A DNA stretch of 64,000 nt from Acidocella aromatica (lineage in GTDB: Bacteria; Pseudomonadota; Alphaproteobacteria; Acetobacterales; Acetobacteraceae), in the NCBI RefSeq assembly GCF_014201825.1, contig NZ_JACHFJ010000002.1, positions 1-64,000 of the forward strand, read 5' to 3'. Each line of letters begins with the position of its first letter. Position 1 is the first letter of the stretch. Position numbers and translations under genes: made by a program. This document shows, piece by piece, positions 7,600-15,567 of this stretch. Under the pieces are notes generated by a model. That model was not told the DNA's origin, searched no databases, and worked only from the letters and a program-made list of their open reading frames with translations.

Positions 7600-7772
7600 G
7601 CTTGCATGGCCCGAGCCGCTGCTTCCTCGGCCCGTTTCAGCGCCGCCACGGCACCGCGCAGTGTTGCGGCCCCCTCCCGCAGGCGGACGGCAAGGTCATT
7701 TTGGGAGCAAGCGGCCGCCTCTTGCATGAGACGCGCCGCCACCTCCCCGATAGCTTTCAGGGGATTAAACAT
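7596..7772 (-). CDS. 58-residue coupled small protein
   Basis: ATG at 7772 has AGGAA just upstream, and the TGA at 7598-7596 overlaps the GTG start of the helicase gene. The 58-residue product (MFNPLKAIGEVAARLMQEAA...) is Ala-rich and predicted to be an amphipathic coiled coil with no membrane segment. The tight overlap at one end, 54-bp spacing at the other and a good ribosome site support a real gene. Its function is unknown; it could be a small virion or helicase-loading accessory. Confidence 0.65.
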   Translation of the reverse strand: MFNPLKAIGEVAARLMQEAAACSQNDLAVRLREGAATLRGAVAALKRAEEAAARAMQA

Positions 7773-7826
7773 AGGGTTCCTGTGAAATGATGATGTTGGT
7801 GGAAAGCGGGGAGGACTGCGCCGCCC

Positions 7827-9722
7827 TTACTTCCAGAACTGCCCTAGGCCGGTCCCAGCATTGGGCTGGCCGGTGCCCGCAGCCTGGACAGGTGCAGAGG
7901 CCGGCCCTTGCTGCTGCATGTCGTCGCCCGCGTGGGCCTTGATGTAGTTGGTGGCGTAGTCGTTGAAGGGGTTGCTCTTGGCCCAGTTGTAGGAGAACGC
8001 CCGGTACCCGTTCGCTTGATCTTGCGGACTGGACTGCTGCCAAGCGTCGTACTGGTCCTGCGCGTACTGTAGCTGGGCCTCTCGGTACGAAAGGATCGTA
8101 TTGAGGGCCTGAGGGTTGTCCATCCAGTTCGCGCCGGATGCCATCGCGTTCTTGACCTCGGGCAGGTCCAGGCGGCCGAGGCCCCGCAGCATCTGAATAC
8201 GGGCGCCGGCAAGCTGCTGGAACAGGCCGTTAGCGTACTGCTGGGCGGCCGGGTCGTTCCCGTTCACGGTCATGCCCGTAAGCTGGGAAATGTTGCGGGT
8301 CACCACGTCGCCAAGGGATGAGCCGGGCTTAACCTGACCCAGCACGCCCCGAAGCTGCCCCAAGGTGCCCATTTCGTTGTTCGCGGACGTGTAGGAGTTA
8401 TAGGCCGCGTTCTCGGCGTTCGCGTCGTCCACCTGATTGGTCTTAATGGCCGGGTCCTGGGCGCGGTTGGCATCGGGCGGCAGGGTGTTGACCATCTTCC
8501 CCGTGTTCATGTTCTCGAACATGGGGGCACCGTAGGGCCGGTTAAGCTGCTGGTATGAGGTGCCATCCGAGGACCGCCACACGTCACCATAGGCCACCCG
8601 GCCCAGGGGCTGAGGCGCGTTCGCCAGGACCTGCGCGGCCTGCTGCGCGGACATGCCGCCGGACGCAATCTTGAACACAAGGTCCGGGGAATATCCCATC
8701 TCGATCAAGGGCGCGGCGGAGGCGATTATCCCAGACTGGGTACGCTGGCGGTCCATGCCAATCTCGGCTTGGTCCATTTGCCCCGTCTGCTGCATCTGCT
8801 GCCCGGACTGCTGGTTCTGGAAATCCTGCTGGACACCGCCCAGGAGCGCACTGGCCGCGTTGGCGAAGCCTTCGCCGTTCGGGTTCCCAGCACCGAACCC
8901 GGACGCCATACGCAAGAGGTTGGCGCGTGAGAACATGCTGGACGGGTTGTTCTTCATCCCGAACAGCCGCTGGATCATGGACGGGGAGTTAATCCACCCA
9001 TCGGCCTGGGCCAGCGGGGCCTGCTGGGCCTGAACCGGGGCCATCTGGGACGGGTCGGTAGCCTGCTGGCCCGGGGGTTGCTGTTGGTGTTGGTTTTGAG
9101 CGGGAACGGGAACGGCGCCGCCGCCGGCCGCCCCAGGGGGCATCTGCTGGCCCTGATAGGACCCGCCCATGAACGGTGGGAGCATGTTGGTTGATCCTCC
9201 AGGTAAGTGTCGGTCCACCGCTGCGCCCGCCTGGGCCACGGTGACGTTGGGGTTGTTGCCGAACAGGGAAGCGTTCGGACCATAAACGGACTGGAACTGG
9301 TCACCCAGCACGGCCTTAAGGGGCGTGTCAGGACTCGCCGCGCCCGCCAGTTTCTTGAAGTTAGGAACACCCCAGAAATGGACCTGCTCGTAATCGTCAG
9401 GGCTGGGGCTGTTCACGCCTATGGACTGGAGGGCCGGAAGGTACTCGTTCTGGGCAATAAGCTGGGCAGCTTTGTACTGCTGGCCCGGATCGTCCTTGCC
9501 GGACGCGGTGAGGCCGTACTTGGACCCGTACTGGTTGACGAGGCCGGACCATGTGGGGTCAGTGAACTGGAACAGGCCCGAGGCGGAACTGGACGGGTTC
9601 TGGGCGTTTGCCTGCCCGCCGCTCTCGGCCATGGGGCCAGCGGCCAGCCACATGCCGATAGAGGGGTCAGTACCGGGCAGGAGGAACTGGTCCCCACCCG
9701 GTGCCGTGAAGGCGTCAGACAC
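7827..9722 (-). CDS. Virion-associated lytic transglycosylase
   Basis: The 631-residue protein begins with a lysozyme-like SLT domain: catalytic Glu33 in GPMAESGGQA, then SGLFQFTDPTW at 48-58, the usual E...S-G-L-x-Q-(F/I) pattern. The remainder is Gln/Ala/Pro-rich with a low-complexity stretch around residues 200-240 and helical segments toward the C-terminus, as in phage internal-virion proteins that cut the cell wall during DNA ejection. The GTG start at 9722 overlaps the stop of a 23-codon upstream frame. It is paired with the 1025-residue gene upstream, the arrangement of gp15/gp16-like ejection genes in podoviruses (family knowledge). Confidence 0.8.
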   Translation of the reverse strand: MSDAFTAPGGDQFLLPGTDPSIGMWLAAGPMAESGGQANAQNPSSSASGLFQFTDPTWSGLVNQYGSKYGLTASGKDDPGQQYKAAQLIAQNEYLPALQSIGVNSPSPDDYEQVHFWGVPNFKKLAGAASPDTPLKAVLGDQFQSVYGPNASLFGNNPNVTVAQAGAAVDRHLPGGSTNMLPPFMGGSYQGQQMPPGAAGGGAVPVPAQNQHQQQPPGQQATDPSQMAPVQAQQAPLAQADGWINSPSMIQRLFGMKNNPSSMFSRANLLRMASGFGAGNPNGEGFANAASALLGGVQQDFQNQQSGQQMQQTGQMDQAEIGMDRQRTQSGIIASAAPLIEMGYSPDLVFKIASGGMSAQQAAQVLANAPQPLGRVAYGDVWRSSDGTSYQQLNRPYGAPMFENMNTGKMVNTLPPDANRAQDPAIKTNQVDDANAENAAYNSYTSANNEMGTLGQLRGVLGQVKPGSSLGDVVTRNISQLTGMTVNGNDPAAQQYANGLFQQLAGARIQMLRGLGRLDLPEVKNAMASGANWMDNPQALNTILSYREAQLQYAQDQYDAWQQSSPQDQANGYRAFSYNWAKSNPFNDYATNYIKAHAGDDMQQQGPASAPVQAAGTGQPNAGTGLGQFWK

Positions 9723-9793
9723 TATTCAGCCGGCCCTGTGACCAGGAGATGCAGAGGCCGAGGATGGCCGGGCGGGGATACGGTTTGGACCAT
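9722..9793 (-). CDS. Possible 23-residue leader peptide
   Basis: ATG at 9793, preceded by GAAAGG, opens a 23-codon frame (MVQTVSPPGHPRPL...) whose TAG overlaps the GTG start of the transglycosylase gene by one base. That GTG has no good ribosome site of its own, so translation may be passed on by coupling. Peptide function is not expected. Confidence 0.4.
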   Translation of the reverse strand: MVQTVSPPGHPRPLHLLVTGPAE

Positions 9794-9900
9794 AATGGTG
9801 CCTTTCAGTGTGTTGATGATGGATGAATTGATAAGGGTAGCCGGATATTCAGGAGGTCAGGCCGTGCTCGGTACGCCGGGGCGTGGTGCGGGGCTGGAGA

Positions 9901-12900
9901 TCAGTGCCCAGGGCGCAAGCCCAGCCCAGCCCGCAAGACCACGCTGCTTGCCGGCGGTGCCCCGGCGGTGCCGTTCAGGGCTGCTTTGGCGCCCGAAGAT
10001 GCGATAATGCGCGGGTCAGGCGTCCCGCTGCTGGGTTTCCACCCAAATTGCGTCATAGGCCCCAGGACTTCCTCCAGGCGGGCCTGCTCGGCCGGGTCTG
10101 TTTCCGCTGCCAGCCACCCAGCCAGGGCCTGCTGGCGTCCTTCCACGGTCTTAATCGCGGCCAGAGCGTTAGCCTTGTCGGCCAAGTCCGGGTTACGGGT
10201 CAGAACGTCCTGGTGGATACGATCAGCGGCCCGAAGGTTCGCCGCGTAGGACTGCTTGTTCCTGACCCCGCTGGTATCGGGACCAGAGCTTGCAGCAGGC
10301 GCCGAAGCGTCGGGAGCGTCCGGGGAGCCAGCCAGACCCTGGAAGTAGTCGCCCAGGCGGTGGTAGTCCGGCCCCGGGAGCGTGTCCGCGTTCGTGATGG
10401 TCTGGTGTAGGTCCGCCGGAAGCTGGCCGTTGTCCACGAGGCCCTGGAGATGGTCCTGGATGAACGAGACGGGCAAGCCGGTGTTCTTGGATATGGCGTT
10501 CTGCCATGCCGTGCCCAGGACCGGGAACGCGGACTTGATGTTGTCGGTCTGAGCGGTGGCCGCCGCCTGCTTCTGGGCCGCCTGCTTGTTCAGGGCTGCG
10601 TTCAGGAGGCTCATGGCAGCCGATGGGGCCGAGGACGGGCCTTGAGGTACGCTTGCCTGGGCCATCGGGACCGTACCGGGGACGTTAGGCATATTGCCTG
10701 GATTTTCCCCGTAGGCTTGCCGAAGCTGGGACTTGGCCGCCGCCCCGTTCAGCCGGGCCACGGTAGCGTCATCCTTCACCGCCTGCGCGTTACCCTGCGC
10801 GGCCTGCTTGGCCTTGAGGGCCGCCATGGCCTGGGCTGCATCCATCGTGGCCTGCTGGGCCGTCATCTGGTCCTGCACGCCCCGAAGGCCGCCTAGGCCG
10901 TTGTAGCGGGCCAGAGCCTGAGCGATGAGCTGTTGCTGACCCATGCCGTTCAAGTCCTGCATGGCCTGCATCCCAAGCGGATGGTCAGGACCAAAGCGCC
11001 CGATGGTGGCGGCTAGGGACGTGGCGGCCTGCTGCTGGCCCTTCTGGACCGGGGAGAGCGGGACGGGAGCCTGCGCGGCCTTAGCGGCCTGTTGCGCCGC
11101 CTGCTGGCCCGCTACCTGGGACTGGAGGTTGCCTTGAAGGGCCATGAGGTCACCGGGGGCACCACCCGCCTGGAGGCCGTTCTGGGCCGCGTATTGCTCC
11201 ACCTGGGCCTGATTGCGGAGGATGGGCGGAAGCTGGTTGCCCATGAGCTGGTCGAGACTACGGAGGCCAGAACGGACCATGGCGTCCTTCGCGTAACCGC
11301 CTAGGCCGCCCATCTGAATACCAAATTCCTCCAGCCCAGGCATACCCGTATGGGCGCCCGCAGCAGTGCCAAGCAGGAAGCCGAGACCGCTGCCTAAGGC
11401 CCCGCTGGCCATCTTGGCGTTCTTCTCCAGCGGCCCCATGGACGCCTGTTTCCAAGAGTTGTCCTCGGCAATGTCAGCCATCTGGAGGTTTAGCAGCAGC
11501 GTGTTCCGGGTGGCTTGATCCACCGGAAGGCCCGCCACCTTGTCCCTGAGCGTGTCGAAGTACCCGAGGTCAGCACCGCCAGCGCCCGGGTTCCGGTTGC
11601 CCTTCTGGGCCTCGGCCACGGCCTGCTGGAACAGCTTGCCCTGGTCGGCCGTGATCTGGCCTGAGCGGACCAGCAGGTCCCCGGTCTGGTTCAGGTTGCT
11701 GGTCAGGTCCCCAAGCACGTCCTTGAACACCGTGGAGGGGTTCAGGTCGCTGGGGTCCTTGCCCATGTTCGTGGACCCGGCCTGTAGGCGCTGCTGATAC
11801 AGTTGCAGGACACCCATCTGGGCCAGACCGCGCTGGGCGGACGGCGTAAGCTGGTCATAGGTGGGTGGGGTCGCACCGGCCTGCTGGGCACGCTGCTGGG
11901 CCACCGCGTCAACCTGCTCGGGGGCAAGGTTCGGATTATCCCGCATGACGGCCTGACGCTGCTGGTCCATGGCCGCCGTCCAGTCACTGCTGGCCTTAGC
12001 GTAAGCCTGCACGTCCGGGCCGGCCTGAGAGGCCAAGCGCCAGTTGCCCAGCGCGTCCTTACCGGACCCGATGGCTCCCGTGGCACCAGCCGCCAGGGCA
12101 CCAGTGCCGGCCCCTTCCACGGCCGCGTTCAGGAGCGTGCTGGGGTCCGCGTTGCCGGACAGAGCGGTATTGCCCGCGCCTACAGCGGCACCGGACAGGC
12201 CCGAAAGGCCGAGTCGGGCACCTGCACGGGCGATGGGGTTGGAGATGGACGACATAACCGGAGCGCCCGCCGGTCCCATAACGCCCCGGGACAGGGGGCC
12301 AAGGCCAGCGTTAAGGGCAGCGGAGGCCCCGCCCGCCAGCAGGTCACCAGCGGACGGCGCGTTCTCGCCATTGGCCACCACACGGTCCTGGATGGTGTTA
12401 CCGGCCCCAGAGGCGCCGAGGGCCGCCGGGCCAGCGTAGGGCACCAGAGCGGCAGCAGCGTAGGGCGCCGCCGAGGCCAAGCCACCGGCCGCGTCATAAG
12501 CCGCCCCGCCCAGGTTGCCCCGGGCAAGGTCCGCGCCCAGGCGGTGGATGGACTGCCCATCATACTGCTGGGACCCGGCAATGGACTGCCCAGCACCGCG
12601 CAGAGCCTGCCCGGCCGAGAGGGCCATGGCGCCGGGCGCGTTCGGGTCAGAGCCGGGAGCGAGAAGGTCACGGCCAATGGTCGCACCCAGGCCGTTGCCG
12701 GACAGGTGCGCGTTGCTCCATTCGCCCTCACTGGTGGCGAGGTTGCCCAGACCGGACACAATGGACCCAGCCGAGTTCCTGGCGGCAGCGAGAGGGGACG
12801 TGGAGGATGCGTTGGGGTTGCCCTTGGCGTACTCGTCCAGAATCTGCTGGTCCGAATAGCCGGCCTTACGGGCACCCGAGAAGTCAAACCCGGCCTGAGG

Positions 12901-12978
12901 CTGGGCGGATAGGTAATCGACAACCTGAGACGGGCTGTACCCGGCCCCAAGGGCGCCTTGAACGTCGAATGTGGGCAA
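9901..12978 (-). CDS. Large internal-virion-like protein
   Basis: The 1025-residue protein starts at TTG 12978 with AAGGAA just upstream. The first 50 residues hold two copies of a short repeat (LGAGYSPSQVVDYL and RKAGYSDQQILDEY) that I associate with podovirus internal virion proteins. The middle is very rich in Ala and Gly with glycine-zipper-like segments (residues about 150-300) that could enter membranes. The C-terminal half is Gln/Ala coiled coil. Size, composition and pairing with a transglycosylase suggest an ejection-channel protein analogous to T7 gp16 or gp15. No enzyme motif is seen. The assignment is by context and composition, not clear homology. Confidence 0.65.
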   Translation of the reverse strand: MPTFDVQGALGAGYSPSQVVDYLSAQPQAGFDFSGARKAGYSDQQILDEYAKGNPNASSTSPLAAARNSAGSIVSGLGNLATSEGEWSNAHLSGNGLGATIGRDLLAPGSDPNAPGAMALSAGQALRGAGQSIAGSQQYDGQSIHRLGADLARGNLGGAAYDAAGGLASAAPYAAAALVPYAGPAALGASGAGNTIQDRVVANGENAPSAGDLLAGGASAALNAGLGPLSRGVMGPAGAPVMSSISNPIARAGARLGLSGLSGAAVGAGNTALSGNADPSTLLNAAVEGAGTGALAAGATGAIGSGKDALGNWRLASQAGPDVQAYAKASSDWTAAMDQQRQAVMRDNPNLAPEQVDAVAQQRAQQAGATPPTYDQLTPSAQRGLAQMGVLQLYQQRLQAGSTNMGKDPSDLNPSTVFKDVLGDLTSNLNQTGDLLVRSGQITADQGKLFQQAVAEAQKGNRNPGAGGADLGYFDTLRDKVAGLPVDQATRNTLLLNLQMADIAEDNSWKQASMGPLEKNAKMASGALGSGLGFLLGTAAGAHTGMPGLEEFGIQMGGLGGYAKDAMVRSGLRSLDQLMGNQLPPILRNQAQVEQYAAQNGLQAGGAPGDLMALQGNLQSQVAGQQAAQQAAKAAQAPVPLSPVQKGQQQAATSLAATIGRFGPDHPLGMQAMQDLNGMGQQQLIAQALARYNGLGGLRGVQDQMTAQQATMDAAQAMAALKAKQAAQGNAQAVKDDATVARLNGAAAKSQLRQAYGENPGNMPNVPGTVPMAQASVPQGPSSAPSAAMSLLNAALNKQAAQKQAAATAQTDNIKSAFPVLGTAWQNAISKNTGLPVSFIQDHLQGLVDNGQLPADLHQTITNADTLPGPDYHRLGDYFQGLAGSPDAPDASAPAASSGPDTSGVRNKQSYAANLRAADRIHQDVLTRNPDLADKANALAAIKTVEGRQQALAGWLAAETDPAEQARLEEVLGPMTQFGWKPSSGTPDPRIIASSGAKAALNGTAGAPPASSVVLRAGLGLRPGH

Positions 12979-13123
12979 TTAGGTTCCTTGGTGATGGATG
13001 GATTGAGGATGGCCCGAGGTGTCGGGCTGGTGGTGGCTTGTTGGCTTGTTCAGCATGGCCGAAGGACAGGAGGCGTCCGCCTGCTCGCGTACCTGTGTGC
13101 CCGCGTCGTTGCCCAAGCAGGGC

Positions 13124-13894
13124 TTACTGGCGAAGTCCCGGGGGAATACGGCGGGATAGGGCCGCGATCCCTTGCATGGTAATGTGGACCTGCTGGCCCA
13201 TCTTCGGTCCGGCTGGCCCCTCGTAATGGTTCAGGAGGTGCTTAAGGTGCCCAGCGTGTTCTCGGTTGGCGTACCCCTGGAGTTTGCCGGTTCTGGTGCG
13301 GAAAACCCAGTGATTGGCCATCAGCCACGCAATGAACTTATTCTCTTTCATGTGCAGGTGCTTGGCGGCGGACCGTAAGGTCAGGGTGTTCCTGGCCTCT
13401 ACAAGGTCATCATAAACTCGAACCTTCGGGGCATCTTCCGCAATCTTGGCGTCCCGCTCTGCCACCTGGGCGGTGTAGTCCAGCAGCAGGCCGCGTAGGA
13501 CGTGCGGGTTGTTCAGGTCCACCGCCGCCGCCGGGGTGTTCTGCTGGCGGGCATCATTCAGGGCCGCCTCCATGCGGTTGAACTCTGCGATGTAGGCCAG
13601 CTTGAACTTTAACGCCTCAGCCCCGGTGAAGCCCATGGCCAGGAGCGTGAAACCGTCGCGGTCCATCTCGAACAAGCGGGCTTGGCGCACGCCGCCGCGA
13701 GGCATTGGGACGTGTTCCCATGTCAGTCCAAAATTGGACGCACATGCCGGGGCGGATGCAATCAAAACGTCAATATCCCGCAGGACATGATTGTGGTCCT
13801 TCAAGAAATACGCGGCCACGGCGCGGCTGGTGGTGACGGCCTTGCCGGACTTGATGGTGACGATGGGAGAAGCGGGCAGGATTGTCAGAGACAT
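13124..13894 (-). CDS. Phage antirepressor, Rha domain plus KilAC/ANT domain
   Basis: The 256-residue protein joins an N-terminal Rha domain (residues about 12-110: KAVTTSRAVAAYFLKDHNH, then MDRDGFTLLAMGFTG) to a C-terminal KilAC/ANT-type DNA-binding domain (residues about 150-245: RSAAKHLHMKENKFIAWLM). Rha proteins are phage regulators that interfere with the host or with a rival repressor; ANT-containing antirepressors promote induction. ATG 13894 has AGGAAA upstream. It is the only complete antirepressor here; a partial paralogue is fused to a BRO domain at 15375-16325. It is separated by 145 bp from the virion genes on the same strand. Confidence 0.85.
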   Translation of the reverse strand: MSLTILPASPIVTIKSGKAVTTSRAVAAYFLKDHNHVLRDIDVLIASAPACASNFGLTWEHVPMPRGGVRQARLFEMDRDGFTLLAMGFTGAEALKFKLAYIAEFNRMEAALNDARQQNTPAAAVDLNNPHVLRGLLLDYTAQVAERDAKIAEDAPKVRVYDDLVEARNTLTLRSAAKHLHMKENKFIAWLMANHWVFRTRTGKLQGYANREHAGHLKHLLNHYEGPAGPKMGQQVHITMQGIAALSRRIPPGLRQ

Positions 13895-13958
13895 GGTTGG
13901 GGTTTCCTGGATGGATGGGAGGCCGAGAAGCGGGCCACGTGGGCGGGCTTTTCTCTAA

Positions 13959-13972
13959 GGGGGGGGGGGGGG
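13959..13972. repeat. Homopolymer G14
   Basis: Fourteen consecutive G lie between the Rha gene and its upstream region. Such tracts slip in replication and can vary promoter spacing; they are also prone to sequencing error. A shorter G10 run lies at 14680-14689, upstream of the membrane protein gene. Confidence 0.8.
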
Positions 13973-14140
13973 AAGTTGGGCATGTTTTCGGGAAAGCCCT
14001 AGGAACACTCTGCCGGATTGATGACGATACGATCCCAAAACCGGCAGGCCCAAGCGGAGGCCGAAAAGCGGTGCCGGTTAGACGCTGGCTCAGGGCTGGG
14101 ACGGCAGGATCGGAGTGGAAATGTGGAAGGGGCTGGAGGT

Positions 14141-14173
14141 GTGTTCCAGCAATAGGGAGGAAAATTGGCACTT
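14141..14173. repeat. 33-bp repeat, copy 1
   Basis: The motif begins GTGTTCCAGCAATAG and ends AAAATTGGCACTT; 32 of 33 positions match the copy at 15829-15861. It contains a partial dyad (TTCC...GGAA and GTG...CAC). Both copies lie upstream of a Rha domain on the minus strand: 250 bp away here, directly adjoining it in the second. It may be a recombination site, an operator or a duplicated upstream region. Confidence 0.65.
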
Positions 14174-14379
14174 AACGCGCAGAAGGCTTTGATCTGGATG
14201 AATAATCCGGGATTCACGCGCGGCGGCGCAACGTCGCTGAATTTGGGGCGTTTTCCAGTCAGCAGGGCCGTGGACACTTTTAAGTGGTAAGGTTGGCCTG
14301 TATGAACAGCTTATTGTTGAGCGCGACGGGGCGGGATCATGGCCTCTGGCCGCTCATTTTGTAATTTGATGGATGATTG

Positions 14380-14601
14380 ATGCTTAAGTTTTCCCGTATC
14401 GCCGCCCGGTCCTTGGTTGTCCTGCCGCTCCTGGCCACGCTGCCCGGGTGCATCCCGCAAATGGTGCTGAACTCAGAAGACCATCAGCATTATTCTGATT
14501 ATGTCGTTAAGACTGAGCAGATTAACACGGAACGCGAGAAGGATGGGCTGCAACCTGACAAGATCATGACCTTCAACGAATGGAAGGGCACGGCGCCTTA
14601 A
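14380..14601 (+). CDS. Small putative lipoprotein
   Basis: The 73-residue protein has a basic N-terminus, a hydrophobic stretch (SLVVLPLLATLPGC) and a lipobox LPGC with Cys at about residue 24, so it should be lipidated and exported. The mature part is polar (EDHQHYSDYVVKTEQINTERE). ATG 14380 is preferred over the adjacent TTG at 14377. The ribosome site is weak. Small lipoproteins in prophages include Rz1-like spanins and exclusion proteins; this one lacks the proline-rich look of Rz1 and has no adjacent Rz gene. Confidence 0.6.
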   Translation: MLKFSRIAARSLVVLPLLATLPGCIPQMVLNSEDHQHYSDYVVKTEQINTEREKDGLQPDKIMTFNEWKGTAP

Positions 14602-14723
14602 TCGCTTAGTGGTGTCCTTAGCGTCACTACTTGTTACGCCCTTATCATCCTTTTCTAAGCGGAAAGGACGCCCTCGTAAGGGGGGGGGGCACCGCATGAT
14701 GCTGAATGTTGATCAGGAAAAAT

Positions 14724-15167
14724 ATGATGCCCCAACGCGGCAAACTCAGGCCCGAACTGATAGAGCAGATTGAAATCCATCGCTACTATTGGGAACGTAT
14801 GGATGCTTGCCTAAGACAGGCTATTGCCATGCTTGGTTTATCAGGAGGTCTTAGTTCTCTTGCCCCATTAGTTTTAAACTGGAGCGGACAGCAGGGCATA
14901 TTAGAAATTAGGGTTGCGGGGCTATGGATAATTGCCGCAGTCGTGGTGATGCTTGTTCTTACCATCTTTTTGGGTGAAGAAGATCGCCGTCTTAATGAGC
15001 ACTACTTAACGCACCACACCAAGACGCCCTTACTTCCACCGCTTTTGGGCATTTCAAGTCGTAGTAGGCGAGCTTTTTGGATTGCGTGCGTCACGCTTGA
15101 AGGCCGCATCTTGCTGGTGCTGTGCTATTGGCTTGGGCAGCTTGTATTAAGTAAAACTCACTTATAA
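14724..15167 (+). CDS. Small two- to three-helix membrane protein
   Basis: The 147-residue protein has hydrophobic segments at about residues 34-54, 62-82 and 118-140 separated by charged loops. The start at 14724 (MMPQRGKL) is chosen over an earlier ATG at 14706 because AGGA sits five bases before it. The N-terminal 30 residues are polar and basic. No holin family or other family is recognised. It is in the same direction as the lipoprotein, 120 bp downstream, and its base composition is more A+T-rich than that of the phage structural genes. Confidence 0.55.
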   Translation: MMPQRGKLRPELIEQIEIHRYYWERMDACLRQAIAMLGLSGGLSSLAPLVLNWSGQQGILEIRVAGLWIIAAVVVMLVLTIFLGEEDRRLNEHYLTHHTKTPLLPPLLGISSRSRRAFWIACVTLEGRILLVLCYWLGQLVLSKTHL

Positions 15168-15177
15168 AGGCCCCTAT

Positions 15178-15567
15178 TCCTTCCAGGGCCTCCAGGTACG
15201 CATGGTCCTGCGCGGCACCGAGCCGTGGTTTGTGGCTGCTGACGTGTGCCGCGTGCTGGAGATCGGCAACGGGCCGATGGCCATTCGCCGCCTGGATGAC
15301 GAGGAAAAGGGTGTCAGCATTGTTGATACCCTTGGCGGGGCGCAGAAACTCACCATCATCAACGAGTCCGGCCTTTACTCCCTGATCCTGACCAGCCGGA
15401 AACCTGAGGCCCGCACCTTCAAGCGGTGGATCACCGCCGAGGTCATCCCGTCCATCCGTAAAACGGGCGGGTACGGGCAGGCCGTCCAGCCGGTGCCGGT
15501 AAGCCGCGAGGCGTTAATGGCCCAGGCCCTGCTGGCGGCTAACGAGGTGCTTGCGGAGACCACGCAG
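15178..15567 (+). pseudogene. BRO-N antirepressor fragment (truncated at both ends)
   Basis: The frame encodes a BRO-N domain: FQGLQVRMVLRGTEPWF, AADVCRVLEIGNGPMA, then a SGLYSLIL and FKRWITAEVIP pattern. The homology begins at about 15178, upstream of the only ATG (15202) and without a ribosome site, so the 5' end is lost. It stops at about 15567 after LAANEVLAETTQ, where the sequence switches to the reverse strand of a Rha gene. An intact BRO antirepressor would continue into a second domain. An open frame of 213 codons runs on to 15843, but its C-terminal half is antisense Rha and not meaningful. Confidence 0.75.

Larger units (their letters stand above)
13895..14379. other. Gene-free stretch with G14 tract
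   Basis: No supported gene is seen. A run of 14 G lies at 13959-13972, 64 bp upstream of the Rha start. A 33-bp motif at 14141-14173 is repeated at 15829-15861. The stretch probably holds the promoters of the divergent Rha and lipoprotein genes. Open frames crossing it on both strands lack ribosome sites. Confidence 0.5.
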
